A stretch of DNA of 64,000 nt, from the NCBI RefSeq assembly GCF_023343835.1, contig NC_064438.1, forward strand, positions 59,172,578 through 59,236,577. Direction: 5' to 3'. The position numbers and the translations under genes were made by a program. Origin of the DNA: Lagopus muta. Lineage: Eukaryota > Chordata > Aves > Galliformes > Phasianidae. Below the pieces are notes generated by a model. The model worked only from the letters and a program-made list of their open reading frames with translations. It ran no database searches and was not told the origin of the DNA. Of the stretch, positions 10,481-23,110 are shown piece after piece; the stretch's first letter is position 1; the number at the start of each line of letters is the position of its first letter.

Positions 10481-13400
10481 TTTTTTTTTCCTCCAGAAAA
10501 AAGGACCAAAAGCACAGCATAGATTGAGATGAGCAGTGCAGCCCTCCAGCCAAGCAGGGTTCTGTTGGACCAGCCTGCACCAGGGCTGCTCTGTGAGGCA
10601 GGGCTCCCTGCTCTGTGCCCCCGGGATGCTGAGGGGCTCCCAGCCCCTGGGCCACGTCCTGTGGGTGAGCCCCTGCGCTGTGCCCCCTGTGCAGAGATGC
10701 AGCAGAGAGGAAGATGAGGTGCTGCTGGTGGAGGTGCAGCAGCAATGTCAGCTCAGGATGGCGTGAGCACTGACAGCACCAGGCTGCCTTCCCAGAGCCC
10801 AGATCTGCACCACAGCTTCAGCAAGACCTTAAAGTAACAAAAAACTCAAAGCAAACAACACCCTCCAGCCCCTCCCTCCCACTAAAAAAAAAAAAAAGCA
10901 AAAAAGGAAAAAATGAAAGAAAAAGAAAATGAAAAGAAAGAGCACAGAAGATGAATTGAGCAACATTCGTTGTTTACTTCCTCCCTTCCCCTCCCAGCCA
11001 TGGGAATGGGAAACGAACTCGAGTGGTTCCCTCAGAAATAGCTGCTAAAAGGATCACAGTGGATTTTCAGGAACTGCTGCAACCACTGGCAGAATTATAA
11101 GCCATGGAGACAGCTTAAAAGGGCTTGAACGGCTGTTGGAACTTCTAACAGTCAAGGCTACGTTAGACTGAAATCTCACTGAAAACTCTCAGGAAACAGA
11201 TTTTACAGAAATATTTTAAACAAATATTCCTTTCCTGACTTAGAATACTTCAGCTGTTTTCCATTTCCCACGGCTGCATAGAGAAGGGGAAGCAATAGGC
11301 CTGTTTCTCTTTGTAATACTGCTGTGCTGACAAGAAGAAAAAGGGAGAAAAGGAGGAAAATGTCATAAGTAGGGCTGGGATATTTCCCTTTTGTTTGCTT
11401 AAATAATTGTCCATTTTTTCTTCAGAAAATTGAATAGAAGTAAATGCTGTGGAACAAACTGGATAATTGCTCATCGCCACAAGAGATGTGGCACCAACCT
11501 GCAAACCTGCATGGCTTTGATTACAATTAAGGAAAAGAAAGAGGATTTGTCATTCCATGTACAATGCCAATTTATTCTCTAATCACCACCTCCCATCAAA
11601 ATTTCTCCTGTCTGATATATGAGCATCTATTATAGGACCTTTCTACGGTGATTCAAGGAACTCCACAATAAATGGTTTTAATTGTATTTGAAATGATGGT
11701 AATAATTCAGGTATACGCAATTGCACGCAAATTTATTGATTGAGCAAAAGGTGTTTCTAATACTGCATCTGCTTAATGAATTTTCTTTAATAGCAATACG
11801 TCTGATTCAGTATGGGAGCAACGCAGAGAAGAAAAGTTCTGCCTTAGTAAAATGCCACTGACCTTCTTCTGGTTTCTTTTCCACTATGACAAATAGGTTT
11901 AATTTCAAAGCTTTTTAGGAAATTGCATCAATATTTAAACTGATTTCCAACTTGTTTTGAAAATGTAAATTCTCTTTGTTCTCCACACGCTGGTGATGCA
12001 CAGCGCGCTGCTCAGGGACTGGTGATGATGTGAGCCATGGGAAGCGCGTGTTAAACCACTGCAAACTGCAAGTCCTGACTGTGGAAGAAGTCTCTGAAGA
12101 AGAGGAAGGCTCTGGAGCTCTGTGCAGAGGGTGCAGCACCTCTTTATCTGCTGTTCTCCTCTCAGCACAAGCAAGAGCTCAGGTTCATTGGGTGCACCAA
12201 ATCCCAGCAACCCACAATGTATTTGGTACAAGCTGAGGTAAGGCTGCCTTCATCAGCATAATTGCTCCTTCCAAATACACTGAGGAAAATAAGAATTTAA
12301 TCCCCCTATTTAACGTGGCTTTAATGAATAGGACAGACTTTTTGATACGAGGGGTTTCTCTCTTTTCTTCTTCAAACCTTGGTACTTTCCTTCTTTTACA
12401 TTCAAACATCATCAGAACCTAATTTGATGGTGCCCTTCACCTACAATAGGTAGCAATTACCAAATCGTGGTATTGGGGTATAAGAAGGTACTGCAGGGAG
12501 GTAATGAAAAGATGTGGCAATTTGATGCCTTCGGACCTGAGCAGATTAAACACAGCTGTGTTTGTTCACAGCAAGCAATGCTCAGGGACACAGGAGACCC
12601 TTGGGCTGAAGCAAGGGTAACCAGGCTGGAATTTGGGGCCGTGCAGCAGAAGGGCTGCAGGAAGGGGAGCAATTTCATAGATGTGCCTGCAGTGCATATG
12701 AAGTGCCAGATCAAAGCCCCTTGTCTTCCTGGAAAACAGCAGATCTCTCCAGTGTTAATGCAGATGTGAGCAGGAGGGCAAAGAGCAGCACTGTTACCAG
12801 CTGCTGCCGGATGGTTCCCAGCAATCTCATCAGCTCCTGCCCTGCTTCCCTCCTGCATGAAATGTGCAGAGCATTGCAATAGGGCAGGGAATGCAATTCA
12901 AGTTTAGGATTTTGAACTGAGCTTAATTATATCCCAGAATGTCCTGTGCCTTTCACACTGGACTCTAGATGGATTGAGATTAATTATGCTGTAGAGATCT
13001 TTCCCCCTTTGGCCTAAATTTCTCTACCAAAATCCTTGCTTATATATATTGACCGGGCAATAAACCATTTTTTAAAGATGGGAAAAGTAGAATTTCTTTT
13101 TCCTTTTAGTAGTAAGGGTTTTTCTGCACTGGAAAGGTTCATCAATTATACCAATATAATTACCATATAGCTACACTACAGTAATTATTTCGCTATAACT
13201 CTTCCTGTAGTGTCTGCTATTGAATAAAGCCCCTTTTTCAATATACCTTAAATCTATTCCCTAGCAACATAAACTAAATCAAAACATGTCCTGTTACTGA
13301 AGAACAAATATTTTGTATTGGGAATTGCACTGCAAGAAGCAAGGCTGTTCAGCTGTATCATCAGCGCAGGGTGGTCGTGCAGTACCACCATTGCTCTGCA

Positions 13401-14662
13401 TGTCCTACAGCCACTGCCCTGGGAGCAGCAGCCTGGCATCCAGTGCTGCTCCAGCTGGAAAGGGATGGGAAGGAGAGGAGAGGGCTAGTGGAAGGGAGGG
13501 GAGGGGAAGAAAGACAGGAGGCGGCCATGTGGGGCACAGCCATGAATCCTGGACATTTCTCTTGTCACCAACAATGAGCTGTTTTGTCACCTTCATCCTT
13601 CTCTAAGGCAAACAGAACAAGCAGGCCTAATGAGGAAGAACTGGTGGGCATGCAAAGAAGGATGATCTGCTCATGCATTCGCTCACAGCCAGCTGTCTGT
13701 ACTGAACCCTGCTCATAAGGCCATGAGGTGCAGGGCTGAGCTGGGAAAAGTCTCTTTCACAAGAGCAGGTGAGTCAGCAGATTGCAGGACAAATGCTGGT
13801 GTGTGTGCTTAGCTTGCAAAGATCAAATCAAGCAGAGGGTTTTCCAGGTTCCAAAAGATCCTCGTGGTTGTGCGGGTGGCAGGTGTGCAGTAAGCCTGGG
13901 ATGGCACCAGAGCCATTAGCAGCATGTCTGTGCCGCCATCTGTCTCAGTCAAGGTGCAGTTCAGAAGGAGTTTAAGACTGTAAGTCTCCTCCTCAGCTCC
14001 TATTTCTCCTGACATTTACAGTTACCATTATTGCAATGCTAACTTGCAATAAAATAAATGGTTTAAATCTCATTTCCTTTTGCAATTCATGATACATAAA
14101 CCAAAGGCAAGTAAAATAAAACTCTCCGAAGAATAAATGAGCTGCTTATTTCAGGGTGAGTACACCCAGGTATTGCACAGCCGAGGGAACCAAGCAACTG
14201 CTGTGCGCAGAGGAGCCCCGTGGCTGTGAGCAGCATGGGGACACAGACAGCAGCAGGAACCTGGGCCCACTGTGCCCTGATGGCTGCAGACAGGTCCCAT
14301 TACATGTCTGTAGTGCGCTCCAGGCAGCAAAGGGCTTCTCCTAGCAACTGGTGGAAGTGATGGGAAGTCCTGGAGGTACGGTGGAATGGGAAGGATAAAA
14401 GCTGTGATTGTCTTAGATGATCTGGAGTCTCTTTGACTTGTTCATGGATGCAAAACGTGGACATTCTGTGTGCACATTACACAAATAGTGCACCAAGTCC
14501 TCATTCTTTAATGCATTTTAAAGTTAACTGAGGATCATGGTGCACACATTGCAGGAACCTTCTCTATTGCTGCATATTTACCAGATCACGTTTGGTCCAG
14601 CAGTGCTCGCTGTTAGTCATCCTGCTGCTGTTGGAGACCTCCAGTAACCACATGAGCTGTAC
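10481..14662. other. Unique non-coding stretch
   Basis: An A-rich low-complexity tract lies at 10883-10940 and a purine-rich run at about 13470-13520. The AT-rich block 11520-11900 is non-repetitive and resembles conserved non-coding DNA. Open frames are short and unrecognised. Confidence 0.45.
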
Positions 14663-14930
14663 CATAGAATCACAGAACGGCCTGGGTTGCACAGGAGCAC
14701 AGTGCTCATCCAGCTCCAACCCCTGCTGTGTGCAGGTCGCCAACCAGCAGCCCAGGCTGCCCAGAGCCACATCCAGCCTGGCCTTGAATGCCTGCAGGGA
14801 TGGGGCATCCACAGCCTCCTTGGGCAACCTGTGCCAGTGCCTCACCACCCTCTGGGGGAAAAACTTCCTCCTCATATCCAACCCAAACCTCCCCTGTCTC
14901 AGTTTAGAACCATTCCCCCTTCTCCTATGT
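14663..14930 (-). repeat. CR1 LINE 3' end, young copy
   Basis: An antisense CR1 fragment. On the plus strand it opens with a tail remnant (ATAGAATCACAGAA) and runs through 'cctgggttgcacaggagcac', 'ccaaccagcagcccaggctg', 'cacagcctccttgggcaacc' and 'acttcctcctcatatccaac' to the truncation near 14930. It is one of the longest copies of this subfamily in the window. Long open frames on both strands here are repeat-derived. Confidence 0.94.
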
Positions 14931-16284
14931 ACCTTCTTAAATCCCACATTGTCCTCAATGCAACAACGCCAAGGTGAACAGCATGAAAAAATAATAACCA
15001 GGGAACAACGGTTCACTGTTTCTCCAATCATGAGAACTAGGGTCACTGAGCAAATGATCTAACAGTAGCTTAAAATAAAAACAGAGTTTAATTAGTAGAA
15101 CTTTTCTTCCACATAATGCATAATTAAACATGGAAGTGAGAGCCATGGGAGAGATGGGAAATTAAAAATATAAATATCCTTAAAAATAATTACATGTATT
15201 CAGGACAAAAAGATCCACAAACTAATTGCCTTCTATACAGCAGGTGAAGCTTTGTCTCAACTGAAACCACCGTTAGCATCCAATTTATTTTAATAAGGCT
15301 AAAATTTAACACCTAGTAGGCAGTGCTGAAAACAAAGGTATAAGTTAATAAACTGGAACAAGCTGATTTTTTTATAGGTATCTGTATATGTTTTGTATTA
15401 ATTAAAGACACTGTGTTTATGTTTATACTATACTTAATGAAAGAAACTTTATAGATCCAGAAAATGCCTTCTTTAGGTGTCACTCTTTTTCAGCCTTCTG
15501 TCATCACGTTCTACACAGGGAGCCTCGTCTTTTTACTCAGAACTGGCTTATTGCCTTCCTAAATCTAACAAAGTGAAGTGATTACATATTGCCATGCACA
15601 TAAATGGATAACAGCTACAAAGCCCATGAAGAGCACTGGGCAGCAGCTCCTCTCTCCTTATTTGCCCCCTGTTCTCTTAGCCCTATATTCTCTCTTGGCT
15701 GCACTTTGCAGGCACCAAGGGCTATAACCAATGCCTTCAGGCCCTGCTCACACATACGTGCACAAAGGAGGAAGGAAAAAAAGGAAAAAAAATCATTAAG
15801 AGAGAAGAGATCTCACTGGAATAAGAGATGCATCACTACATGTTTTGTTCCCCTCTGAAAGCCGTCTACGGTTTTCCACTGAAAGCATATCAGAAAATAA
15901 TGAGCTCATTTTTTGTTTGTTTGTTTTCCCTCATGGCAAAGCAGCCAGCAACCAGAAAATAAGCTGTTATTCTTCATGGAGGATCAAATGGCTGGTTTAG
16001 TCATGAAAGATTTGCTGTGTCAGAGTGGCTAGCTTGCCTGGGCCATGGTTGTCTCCTTCTGCTCACTGAGCAACCTGCACACAGCTCATACATGCAGCCA
16101 TGAGCAACTGGAGAGAGCAGGATGGGCTGAACACCAGCTGAAGCCCACAATGGGCTGCAATGATGTCTCTCAGTGCACCTCTCTGGGGGACCCAAGGGTG
16201 CTGATGGGTGGCAGCTGGACTTCCCACCTCCTACAGCACCTGTGGCATCAGAGCTGGCATCCCGGCATCCTTCCCCTCGTCCTG
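14931..16284. other. Unique non-coding stretch
   Basis: AT-rich at 15050-15450, an A-rich tract near 15768-15795 and a short GTTT run near 15913-15926. No gene recognised. Confidence 0.45.
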
Positions 16285-16475
16285 TCAGCAGTGAGAAGAG
16301 ACCAGCCCTGCTCTCATTGCCATCACCTTTCAGGTATTTGAAGAGCAGTGAGGTCTCCCCTCAGCCTCCTCTTGCTCAGACTGAACAGCCCCATTTCCTG
16401 CAGCTGCTCCTTGCAGGGCATATTCTCCAAGCCCTTCTGTCAGAATGGTATGGGCTCTTCAGTCCATCCCAGCAC
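16285..16475 (-). repeat. CR1 LINE fragment, internal 3' region
   Basis: An antisense CR1 piece lacking the 3' tail. Landmarks on the plus strand are 'gtgagaagagacca' (also present at the left end of the 62416-62717 copy), 'tttcaggtatttgaagagca', 'gtgaggtctcccctcagcct' and 'gactgaacagccccattt'. This corresponds to the region around the end of the reverse-transcriptase reading frame and the start of the 3' untranslated region. It belongs to a different, older subfamily than the 14663 copy. Confidence 0.85.
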
Positions 16476-17733
16476 TGCTGATACCCTGCACTGTTCAGGG
16501 TCTGCCTTAAAAAATTACCAATTGCTTTGAATTTGTAGGGAATTCAGGGAGAATATATTGATGCCAATCACTCACTCCCAGATTCCAGGGCAGGTTTTGT
16601 TTTGTTTTGTTTTTTTAATGTATGTGAATTTGTACTGCAGTTTATATTGTATCTTAAAAGGAAAAATTACAGAGAGAGATACATCTGAGAATAAGATTTG
16701 CTTTTACTTTTGATTTACTTTTGGAGCATCAGGACCGTGGAATCTCTAACGGACCAAAGATTCGCCTGCTTCCTGCCATAATGGGTTCATCCCCTGGGAG
16801 TGCTGGAGATGGTGGAAAAGCAACTGAGAAATCCCCCCAGCTCTGAGCCCTGATGGCACCCTGCACACAGCGGGGCATTGCAGCCGCCCTGCTCTGTCCC
16901 TGGGCATGTCTATTCCCCAGAGAAATTTTAATTTGTCATTCCAAGCCGTTGCAAAAGGCTCTGCTTTGGGTAAAAGTGGTGAATTGTAAATCTGTGTATC
17001 TCAATTTATCTTCTGCTTGTTGAAGGTCCCGCAGTGTTCATTCATAAGAAACCAGAGTGACACCTATGATATTCAGCAAGAATAGAAAGAAACCTGCATA
17101 AAAGTCCTTTAAAACAATTGCTCTGCTTACTCAGACACTCCGGGTTTCATTTTATCCTCACTTTTGTTGTCTGAAGATAACAAAACTTCAGGCCCATACC
17201 TGAGAGCGCCGAGCGACGCAGCTCCTGCAGGCACTGGCAGAGAAGGAACTCCAGAAGTGACGTTTATGGTATCACAGTTTGTATTCCCCGTGTAGAATCC
17301 GAAAAATTCAGAAACATATGGGAATAACAGACTGAAAATAAGATTTTTTCCCATATTGTGGAAAAAAAAGCCATTTGAATGTGAAGTGACTCTTCAAACA
17401 TAATTTCGAACCTGCTTACTCAATTTGTCTGAGGCTTCTGTGCGTGTGCGGTGCTTTCATCACAGCAGGATCCTGATGGGAGGCACCATCTGCAATGGCC
17501 TGGAGCAACACACGGATCACCAGCACAGAGGAGCTGCAGCCAAACCCAGCTGTTCTGGTGGAATACAAAAACTAATAGGTTTCAAAAGGATTCAGCTAAC
17601 GCGGAATCCACACATCTCCTGGTTATCCAAAAAAATCACCAGCGCTTGTGAGACTGAAAGCAAAAGGAAAGGCAAATAAGGGGGTTTGCTTCTCTGCTCA
17701 GTGCTTCATATAAACAGATCAAAGGACCTGGTT
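16476..17733. other. Unique non-coding stretch
   Basis: Contains a (TTTTG)n-type run at 16594-16617. Otherwise unique sequence without a recognisable gene. Confidence 0.45.
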
Positions 17734-17822
17734 ACAGAATCACAGAATTACAGGGGTTGGAAGGGACCTCAAGAGATCATTTAGTCCAACCTCCCTGCTA
17801 AAGCAGCTCCCTACAGTAGGAA
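17734..17822 (-). repeat. Short CR1 LINE 3' end
   Basis: An antisense CR1 3' terminus. It has an ACAGAATCACAGAAT tail, then 'ggggttggaagggacctcaa', 'gagatcatttagtccaacct' and 'taaagcagctccctacagta'. It is heavily 5'-truncated, leaving less than 100 bp. Confidence 0.88.
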
Positions 17823-18570
17823 TGGAATCAAACTTACAGATTAATTGCATCAGAGAAGAATTGCAGCGATGAAATCAGGATCATGGCCATAAACATCTGA
17901 ATTTCACACATACTGCACATCAGCTGTGATCACAGAGGTCTCAATAACCTGTCGGGAGATCAGCATAGGCATGCATCTGGGTTGATAATGATGGTGTGCT
18001 CCAGTCAGTGCAAAATTCTGCAGGAAAACCTCTCAGCCACACAAAGAGCTGAAGACTGTTGGGTGTTCAAAGGAACTGAAGGCACGAGTTGAATCCAGAG
18101 CCACTGATGTGTGAGGACAGGGATTTCTGCTCCACAACACAACGCAGGACAGCTCAGCAGGTTTCTGTTTTATTCTCTCAGAGGTAAACCCACAGCTGGG
18201 GCTCCTTAAGTTAATTGATTTTTTTTTTCCTTAGAAAATCAGAGCTTATTACAAAGAAACCGAGATTTCTCCATCACGTGGCTGAAGGAACAAGCAATCT
18301 GTGGGGTGGCCTCAAGGTTACCTTTGGGAAGCTGCTCCTCTTGTCTGCAATGCACACACCAGCACCAGAAATGCTGCCTGGCCTCCGCAGTGTGTCTGCT
18401 ACCAGCAGAGACATTGCAGACCCAGAGCCACAAGTTTGCTGTGCTGTTACTGCACAGGAACTTCACGCAGTTCTCTGCTACCATTTATCATGACACAATG
18501 CCTTGCAGTGAAAGAGAAAACCAACCCACAACAAACATTCTGGAGGCGCAGAATGCAGGATGTGATATTC
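17823..18570. other. Unique non-coding stretch
   Basis: No gene or repeat recognised apart from a T run near 18221-18230. Confidence 0.45.
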
Positions 18571-18674
18571 ATAGAATGACAGAATGGCCTGGGTTGCAAA
18601 GGAGCACGATGCTCATCCAGTTCCAACCCCCTGCTGTGTGCAGGGTCACCAACCAGCAGCCCAGGCTGCCCAGA
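18571..18674 (-). repeat. Short CR1 LINE 3' end, young subfamily
   Basis: An antisense CR1 copy of the same subfamily as 14663-14930. It opens with ATAGAATGACAGAA and continues through 'ggcctgggttgcaaaggagc' and 'ccaaccagcagcccaggctg', then stops abruptly near 18674. It is a very short 5'-truncated insertion. Confidence 0.9.
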
Positions 18675-19267
18675 TATTAGCAGAAGAGAATAGAGGGATG
18701 GTGTGTTGGGCACGGTTCTTTCAGAGGAAGGACACTGGGAGCTGTGAGGTGGAGGTGGTGCCCCATCATGGGCTCTGAGCTCCGCGGGGCGGTGAGCAGT
18801 GCTGCAACAAAGAGACCCTTCCTGCTCCTCTGCAAGTTCCAGAGCAGTATCACATTTTTTACTGTTCAAAGTATGATTTTAATCATGAAATTTGCGATTT
18901 GTAGTTCTAATATTTACACAGAGAGTTATTTTTCTTCTGTCTCTCTCCATGAAGTAATATTAAAATCAAAGTGAGGGTTTCATTTTTTAAAGCTTTGAAG
19001 TTGATCCTTTTGACATTTCACATTTTCATGTCACACTTCTAATTATGAAAAAAATGAAAAGTCTCACTCATCAACATTTCATATTTTCTGTATGTCCTTA
19101 GCAGACTTTTCTTCATTTCTGTTGGCAGACTCAGAAAAGAGACAGAGCAGGAGCTCCAGGCACACATACAGTGCAGGTTCTGGACGTGGCCATGGCTGGG
19201 AGGCCTCACCCAGAGCTCTGCATCCAGATGTGAGTCCTCAGTACAGGAGATACAGAGACTGGCAGGA
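18675..19267. other. Unique non-coding stretch
   Basis: GC-rich to about 18835 (with a CCGCGGGGCGG motif at about 18782) and AT-rich beyond. No gene recognised. Confidence 0.4.
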
Positions 19268-19527
19268 GAGCGTCCAAAGGGAATTGGTTTCACAATGAAA
19301 GAGGGCAGAATTACATTGGAGATAAGGAAGAAGGTTTTTTTTACACTAAGTGAGGCACTGCACAGGTTGAACAGAGAGGTGGTGCTGCCCCATCTCTGCA
19401 CACAGCCGAGGTCAGGGGATGGGCTGTGAGCACTGATGGAGCTGTGGTTGCATTGCAGGGAATGGGACGAGAGGACCTTGAAGGGTCCCTTCCAACTCAA
19501 ACCATTCTGTGATCCACTGATTCTGTG
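19268..19527 (+). repeat. Old CR1 LINE 3' end
   Basis: A diverged CR1 copy. Visible are 'gaaagagggcagaattacat', 'gataaggaagaagg', 'tgaggcactgcacaggttga', a degraded middle and 'aagggtcccttccaactcaa' followed by two tail units (ATTCTGTG, ATTCTGTG) ending at 19527. It differs from the young copies and resembles the one at 57700-57927. Confidence 0.88.
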
Positions 19528-20669
19528 GTGTGCACCTGCCTTGGGTCAACCACTGCCCATTCCAGGACTTGACCAACATGTTCTGCCCACTGCTGGAATG
19601 AGAGCAAAGCTGAGGCATGGAGAGAGCAAGTGGCCAGCACCCACAGCTGTGACATTGTGCCCGGGAGCTGTCAGAACCATCCCACACCCAGCTGCGGTGT
19701 GCAGCGACCCTCACAGGGGCTGCAGGAGCTGCCTGTGGCTCTGCACTGTGCTGTGCTGCTGTGTGCTGCAGAGCACCAATGCCTGCTGTGCGAGCAGCTT
19801 GCGGTGCGGCGCAGAAATTAAAATCTGAAAATGAGTTTTAAGCAGCTCTCCATCCTTTACATTTGATGGCTGGAATGACAGTTGGGCCCTAATGAACACC
19901 AGAGAAATACTATTCCCCCTGCAGCAATGTTCACACTAGGGAGCAACACAAGCACTGAGCACGCATTCAGGTGGTGCTGAAGCAAACACTGCAGCTGATC
20001 CAACCAAGTAATCTATTTCTTTACAAGGTAAGTTTACAGGTGTTGCAGTGAATCTGGGCATAAGGAGCGTGCCAGGTCTCCATTCCTGCCCTGATTCCAG
20101 GACACAACGTGAACTCCACACTGCAGTGCTCTCCACAGCTCCTTTCCCAATGCAGCCAGTGCAGAACAGCCGTGGCTCAGGCCAGGTCTCAGTCCTACAA
20201 AGGGCAGCAGTGCAGCACCAGACCTGCAGCCCCAGTGGTGGATCCTCTTTAGTAAGGACAACACCAGGGGCTGCACCCAACTTTCCCGTGATCCCTTCCA
20301 ACCCGGGTGCTTTGTGGTTCTCCCTGCATGAAGGGAGAAGCGTGAGCATGGGCTGTATGTTACCCAGCTGACCATATCTGGCCATAGGAGGAACTGACAG
20401 GGAGCCTTAATCCTGTGTCACAGATAAGCTCCTGCAACGGGCCTGAGTCACGGCACCAGGTGAGGGGTAGCGCAGAGGTTATCTTAAGATGGATGCTCAT
20501 GAAGGCAGCAGCAAGGGGCTGTTTCCTGACAGGGAGAGCAGGACAGGACCTGTGAGCTGTGTTCCTTGGCAGCACTGGGCCCCCTGCCCCTGGCAGAGGG
20601 CTGCATTGCTCAGGGGTGGCCAGGGGAGGGACAGCATGCCCAGCACACAGGAGATGGGGCACCGTTAGC
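19528..20669. other. GC-rich non-coding stretch
   Basis: Relatively GC-rich and open in several frames without family resemblance. A phrase near 20287-20320 resembles a CR1 end but is too short to call. Confidence 0.4.
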
Positions 20670-20832
20670 ATAGAAGCATCACAGAATCACAGCACAGTTG
20701 AGATGGAAGGGACCTCACAGCCCCATCCCTGCCATGGGCTGGGTGCCCTCCAGCTCAGGCTGCCCAGAGCCTCATCCATAGCCTCGGGCACCTCCAGGGG
20801 TGGGGCACCCACAGCTCTCTGGGAGAAGAGGT
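20670..20832 (-). repeat. CR1 LINE 3' end, diverged
   Basis: An antisense CR1 end. It has a tail of about three degraded units at 20670-20697, then 'gagatggaagggacctcaca', 'cagctcaggctgcccagagc' and 'cacctccaggggtggggcac'. It is 5'-truncated near 20832. Confidence 0.87.
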
Positions 20833-21660
20833 TAAGCTACATATAACTACTGCTGCTCTTCCTTCTATACATCAGAAATGTGGAATAGCAGGCCCAGGAA
20901 CTACCGTGCATATAAAAGAGAATTTCCATCATAATAAATTCATAAGGCTTCATGACAAACATTACTGTTTGTTTATGCAGAACTGTAATATTGACCTGAT
21001 TACAAAGATAACAGGAAACCTCAAAGGAAGCCATAGGGCAGAGCAATGCTGGGCAGAAACACAGGGGAAGATTAATACTATCGCTCACAAGATGTGACAA
21101 CAGCTACCCCTGGAACACAGAGATATCTGAAAGTTAATGCAGAGATAGGAGTGTGATAATAAAGACAAACATGTCTTTTTAGGTTAGGCCGCCCCACTGC
21201 AAGCCTTATAGTGTTTGATAATGCACTTCTTCAAAAACATGCTGATGACAGCCCTGCAAAGGAAAAATAATTTATCTTAAAATTGAAGAGAGAAACCAGG
21301 AGGCGCAGAATGTGGCACCAAAATATGGATGACAGTGTCCTTGCCAAGGAGTCAAACAACCTTATTAAGCAAGAAAGAGGGAAGAGATGGCTGCATTAAC
21401 AATGAAAAGGGGGGAATATAATTACAGCCAGGGATTTGTATCAGCGTCTGCACTGTCAGGCTTGAAGAGCTGACAGTCATTTTATGGGGAGAACATTGGA
21501 AAACGAATGGCAGCATTTCTGGTGCATGGGCTTTATGTATCAAATTCATTAGTCCTGAAGGTATATTGTAAGAGTTAATTTAAAGGTAAGGGAAGCATAG
21601 CAGTAAATACAGGCTAAGCACTGCAGCAAGCAGCCTGGCACTGCTGAAGGAGCAGCCTGG
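20833..21660. other. Unique non-coding stretch
   Basis: AT-rich non-repetitive sequence with no gene recognised. Confidence 0.4.
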
Positions 21661-21730
21661 TGCACTGTGCCAGCTGTGCCACTGCCAGCTGTGTGCCAGC
21701 TATGACCCTGCCAGCAGGGTACCTGCTGTG
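21661..21730. repeat. Degenerate edge of 26-bp minisatellite
   Basis: Irregular GCCAGCTGTG / GCCACTGCCAG repeats leading into the regular array at 21731. They share the CCAGC and TGTGCC elements. Confidence 0.6.
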
Positions 21731-22064
21731 CCCTTACCAGCAATGTGCATCAGTGCCCTTACCAGCAATGTGCCATCAGTGCCTTTACCAGCAATGTGCC
21801 ATCAGTGCCCTTACAGTGCTGTGCCATCTGTTCCGTTACCAGCAATGTGCCATCTGTGCCCTTACCAGCAATGTGCCATCAGTGCCTTTACCAGCTATGT
21901 GCCATCTGTGCCCTTACCAGCAATGTGCCATCTGTGCCCTTACAGTGCTGTGCCATCAGTGCCCTTACCAGCAATGTGCCATCAGTGCCCTTACCAGCTA
22001 TGTGCCATCTGTGCCCTTACCAGCAATGTGCCATCTGTGCCCTTACAATGCTGTGCCATCTGTG
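21731..22064. repeat. 26-bp minisatellite with higher-order order
   Basis: About 13 tandem units of 25-26 bp. Each starts CCCTTAC, has a variable core, and ends TGTGCCATC(A/T)GTG. Two core types occur: type A reads CAGCAATG (or CAGCTATG) and type B reads AGTGCTG (AATGCTG in the last unit) and is one base shorter. The order is A A A B, A A A A B, A A A B, so type B recurs every four to five units. The long forward open frames through the array come from the stop-free unit and are not genes. Confidence 0.95.
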
Positions 22065-22959
22065 CCCCTGCAGCCACATCAGGTCCTGCATCCAGAACAG
22101 TGCCAATCACTGTGGGCACCACCACCTCCAGCAGCTCCATGTCCCACCCCCCGCAGCACCACAAGATTCCCAGTGCCACTTCCCACTGGGGCTGAGGTGT
22201 GGGCATCCCCCAGTGCGGGGCATGAGGACAGCATAGCAGGCAGGGGAGTGAAGTGGCTCCAAGGTGTATTCATGAGGAGACTTTTCAACAGAGCAAACAT
22301 TTAATGGGGAATGGAAGAGACAGCATAATTCCTGATTTACAAGAAATATGAAGGTTTCTGCTCTGCAGCCCCTGCCCTTTGAATCTGAAACACAATGGAC
22401 TAACTATTCATCTGCGTTTCAGATAAGTTGGGAAGGTTTATTTGACAATGGAGGATTAGAAAGCTTTTGGATATTGATGTCTCCTAAGAGTGAAGGGTGC
22501 TCACAGTGACTGCTGCTCCAGAGCTCAGTTCTCATCCATGCTCGTGTTCATACAGGGGTATGCATGCACAGCTTTGGCCCATTTCCCATTCTGTCCAGCA
22601 GAAATTTCTCTTCTGACCATATATACATTGGAAACAACCACAACAACCTGAAGCAGCAACAGTCCAAACTTCTAAACTGCGGCAGAGAACTGAAATATTT
22701 ACACACTGGCCATAAATAAATAATTCCCAGCATGCTTTTACACCCTTGAATGAGATTCTGTACTCCTTTTTTTTTCTCTGGAAGGCAGATCTGTAAAGCT
22801 GGGTATTGCTAACACTGCCTGTGACGTGTGGCACACAGCATGGGAGCCGTGCTGGGCTGGGGCTGCTGGCACTGCGTTGGTGCTGTGCAGGAGGCAGCTG
22901 GCTTCCCAGTGTGTGCCTGGCTGGGATCACAGCAGCTGAGGAGGCTGCACGGTCTGTGC
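22065..22959. other. Unique non-coding stretch
   Basis: GC-rich next to the minisatellite, then AT-rich. No gene recognised. Confidence 0.4.
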
Positions 22960-23110
22960 ATGTGGGTAGGATGAGAGGTGATGGCCTCATGTTGTGCCAA
23001 GGGAGGTTCAGGTTGAATATCAGGAAGAAATTCTACTCAGAAAGAAGAGGCACTGGAACATGCTGCCCAGGAAGGCGGCGGAGTCTGTCCAACACAGAGC
23101 CTTGATTCAG
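22960..23110 (+). repeat. CR1 LINE fragment without 3' tail
   Basis: An internal piece of the CR1 3' untranslated region. It shows 'gatgagaggtgatggcctca', 'gggaggttcaggttgaatat' and 'gaggcactggaacatgctgc', and is lost after about 23110 so the terminal tail is missing. Loss of the 3' end indicates later deletion or rearrangement, because CR1 copies normally lose the 5' end. Confidence 0.8.

Noticed and set aside
10960..11100. Pyrimidine tract plus AG followed by a short open stretch (possible exon)
   Set aside because: The downstream frame is short, unrecognised, and no donor or conserved context is evident; pyrimidine tracts of this kind are common.
14564..15062. 160- and 156-codon open frames on opposite strands
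   Set aside because: Both lie over the CR1 3' untranslated end at 14663-14930 and match the translations of other copies; not the CR1 reverse transcriptase.
20287..20320. CR1-like phrase 'gatcccttccaacccgggtg'
   Set aside because: Too short, and no upstream CR1 sequence or tail repeats.
21660..22304. Forward open frames of 155-214 codons with Cys/Pro-rich repeats
   Set aside because: Products of the 26-bp minisatellite, open in several frames.
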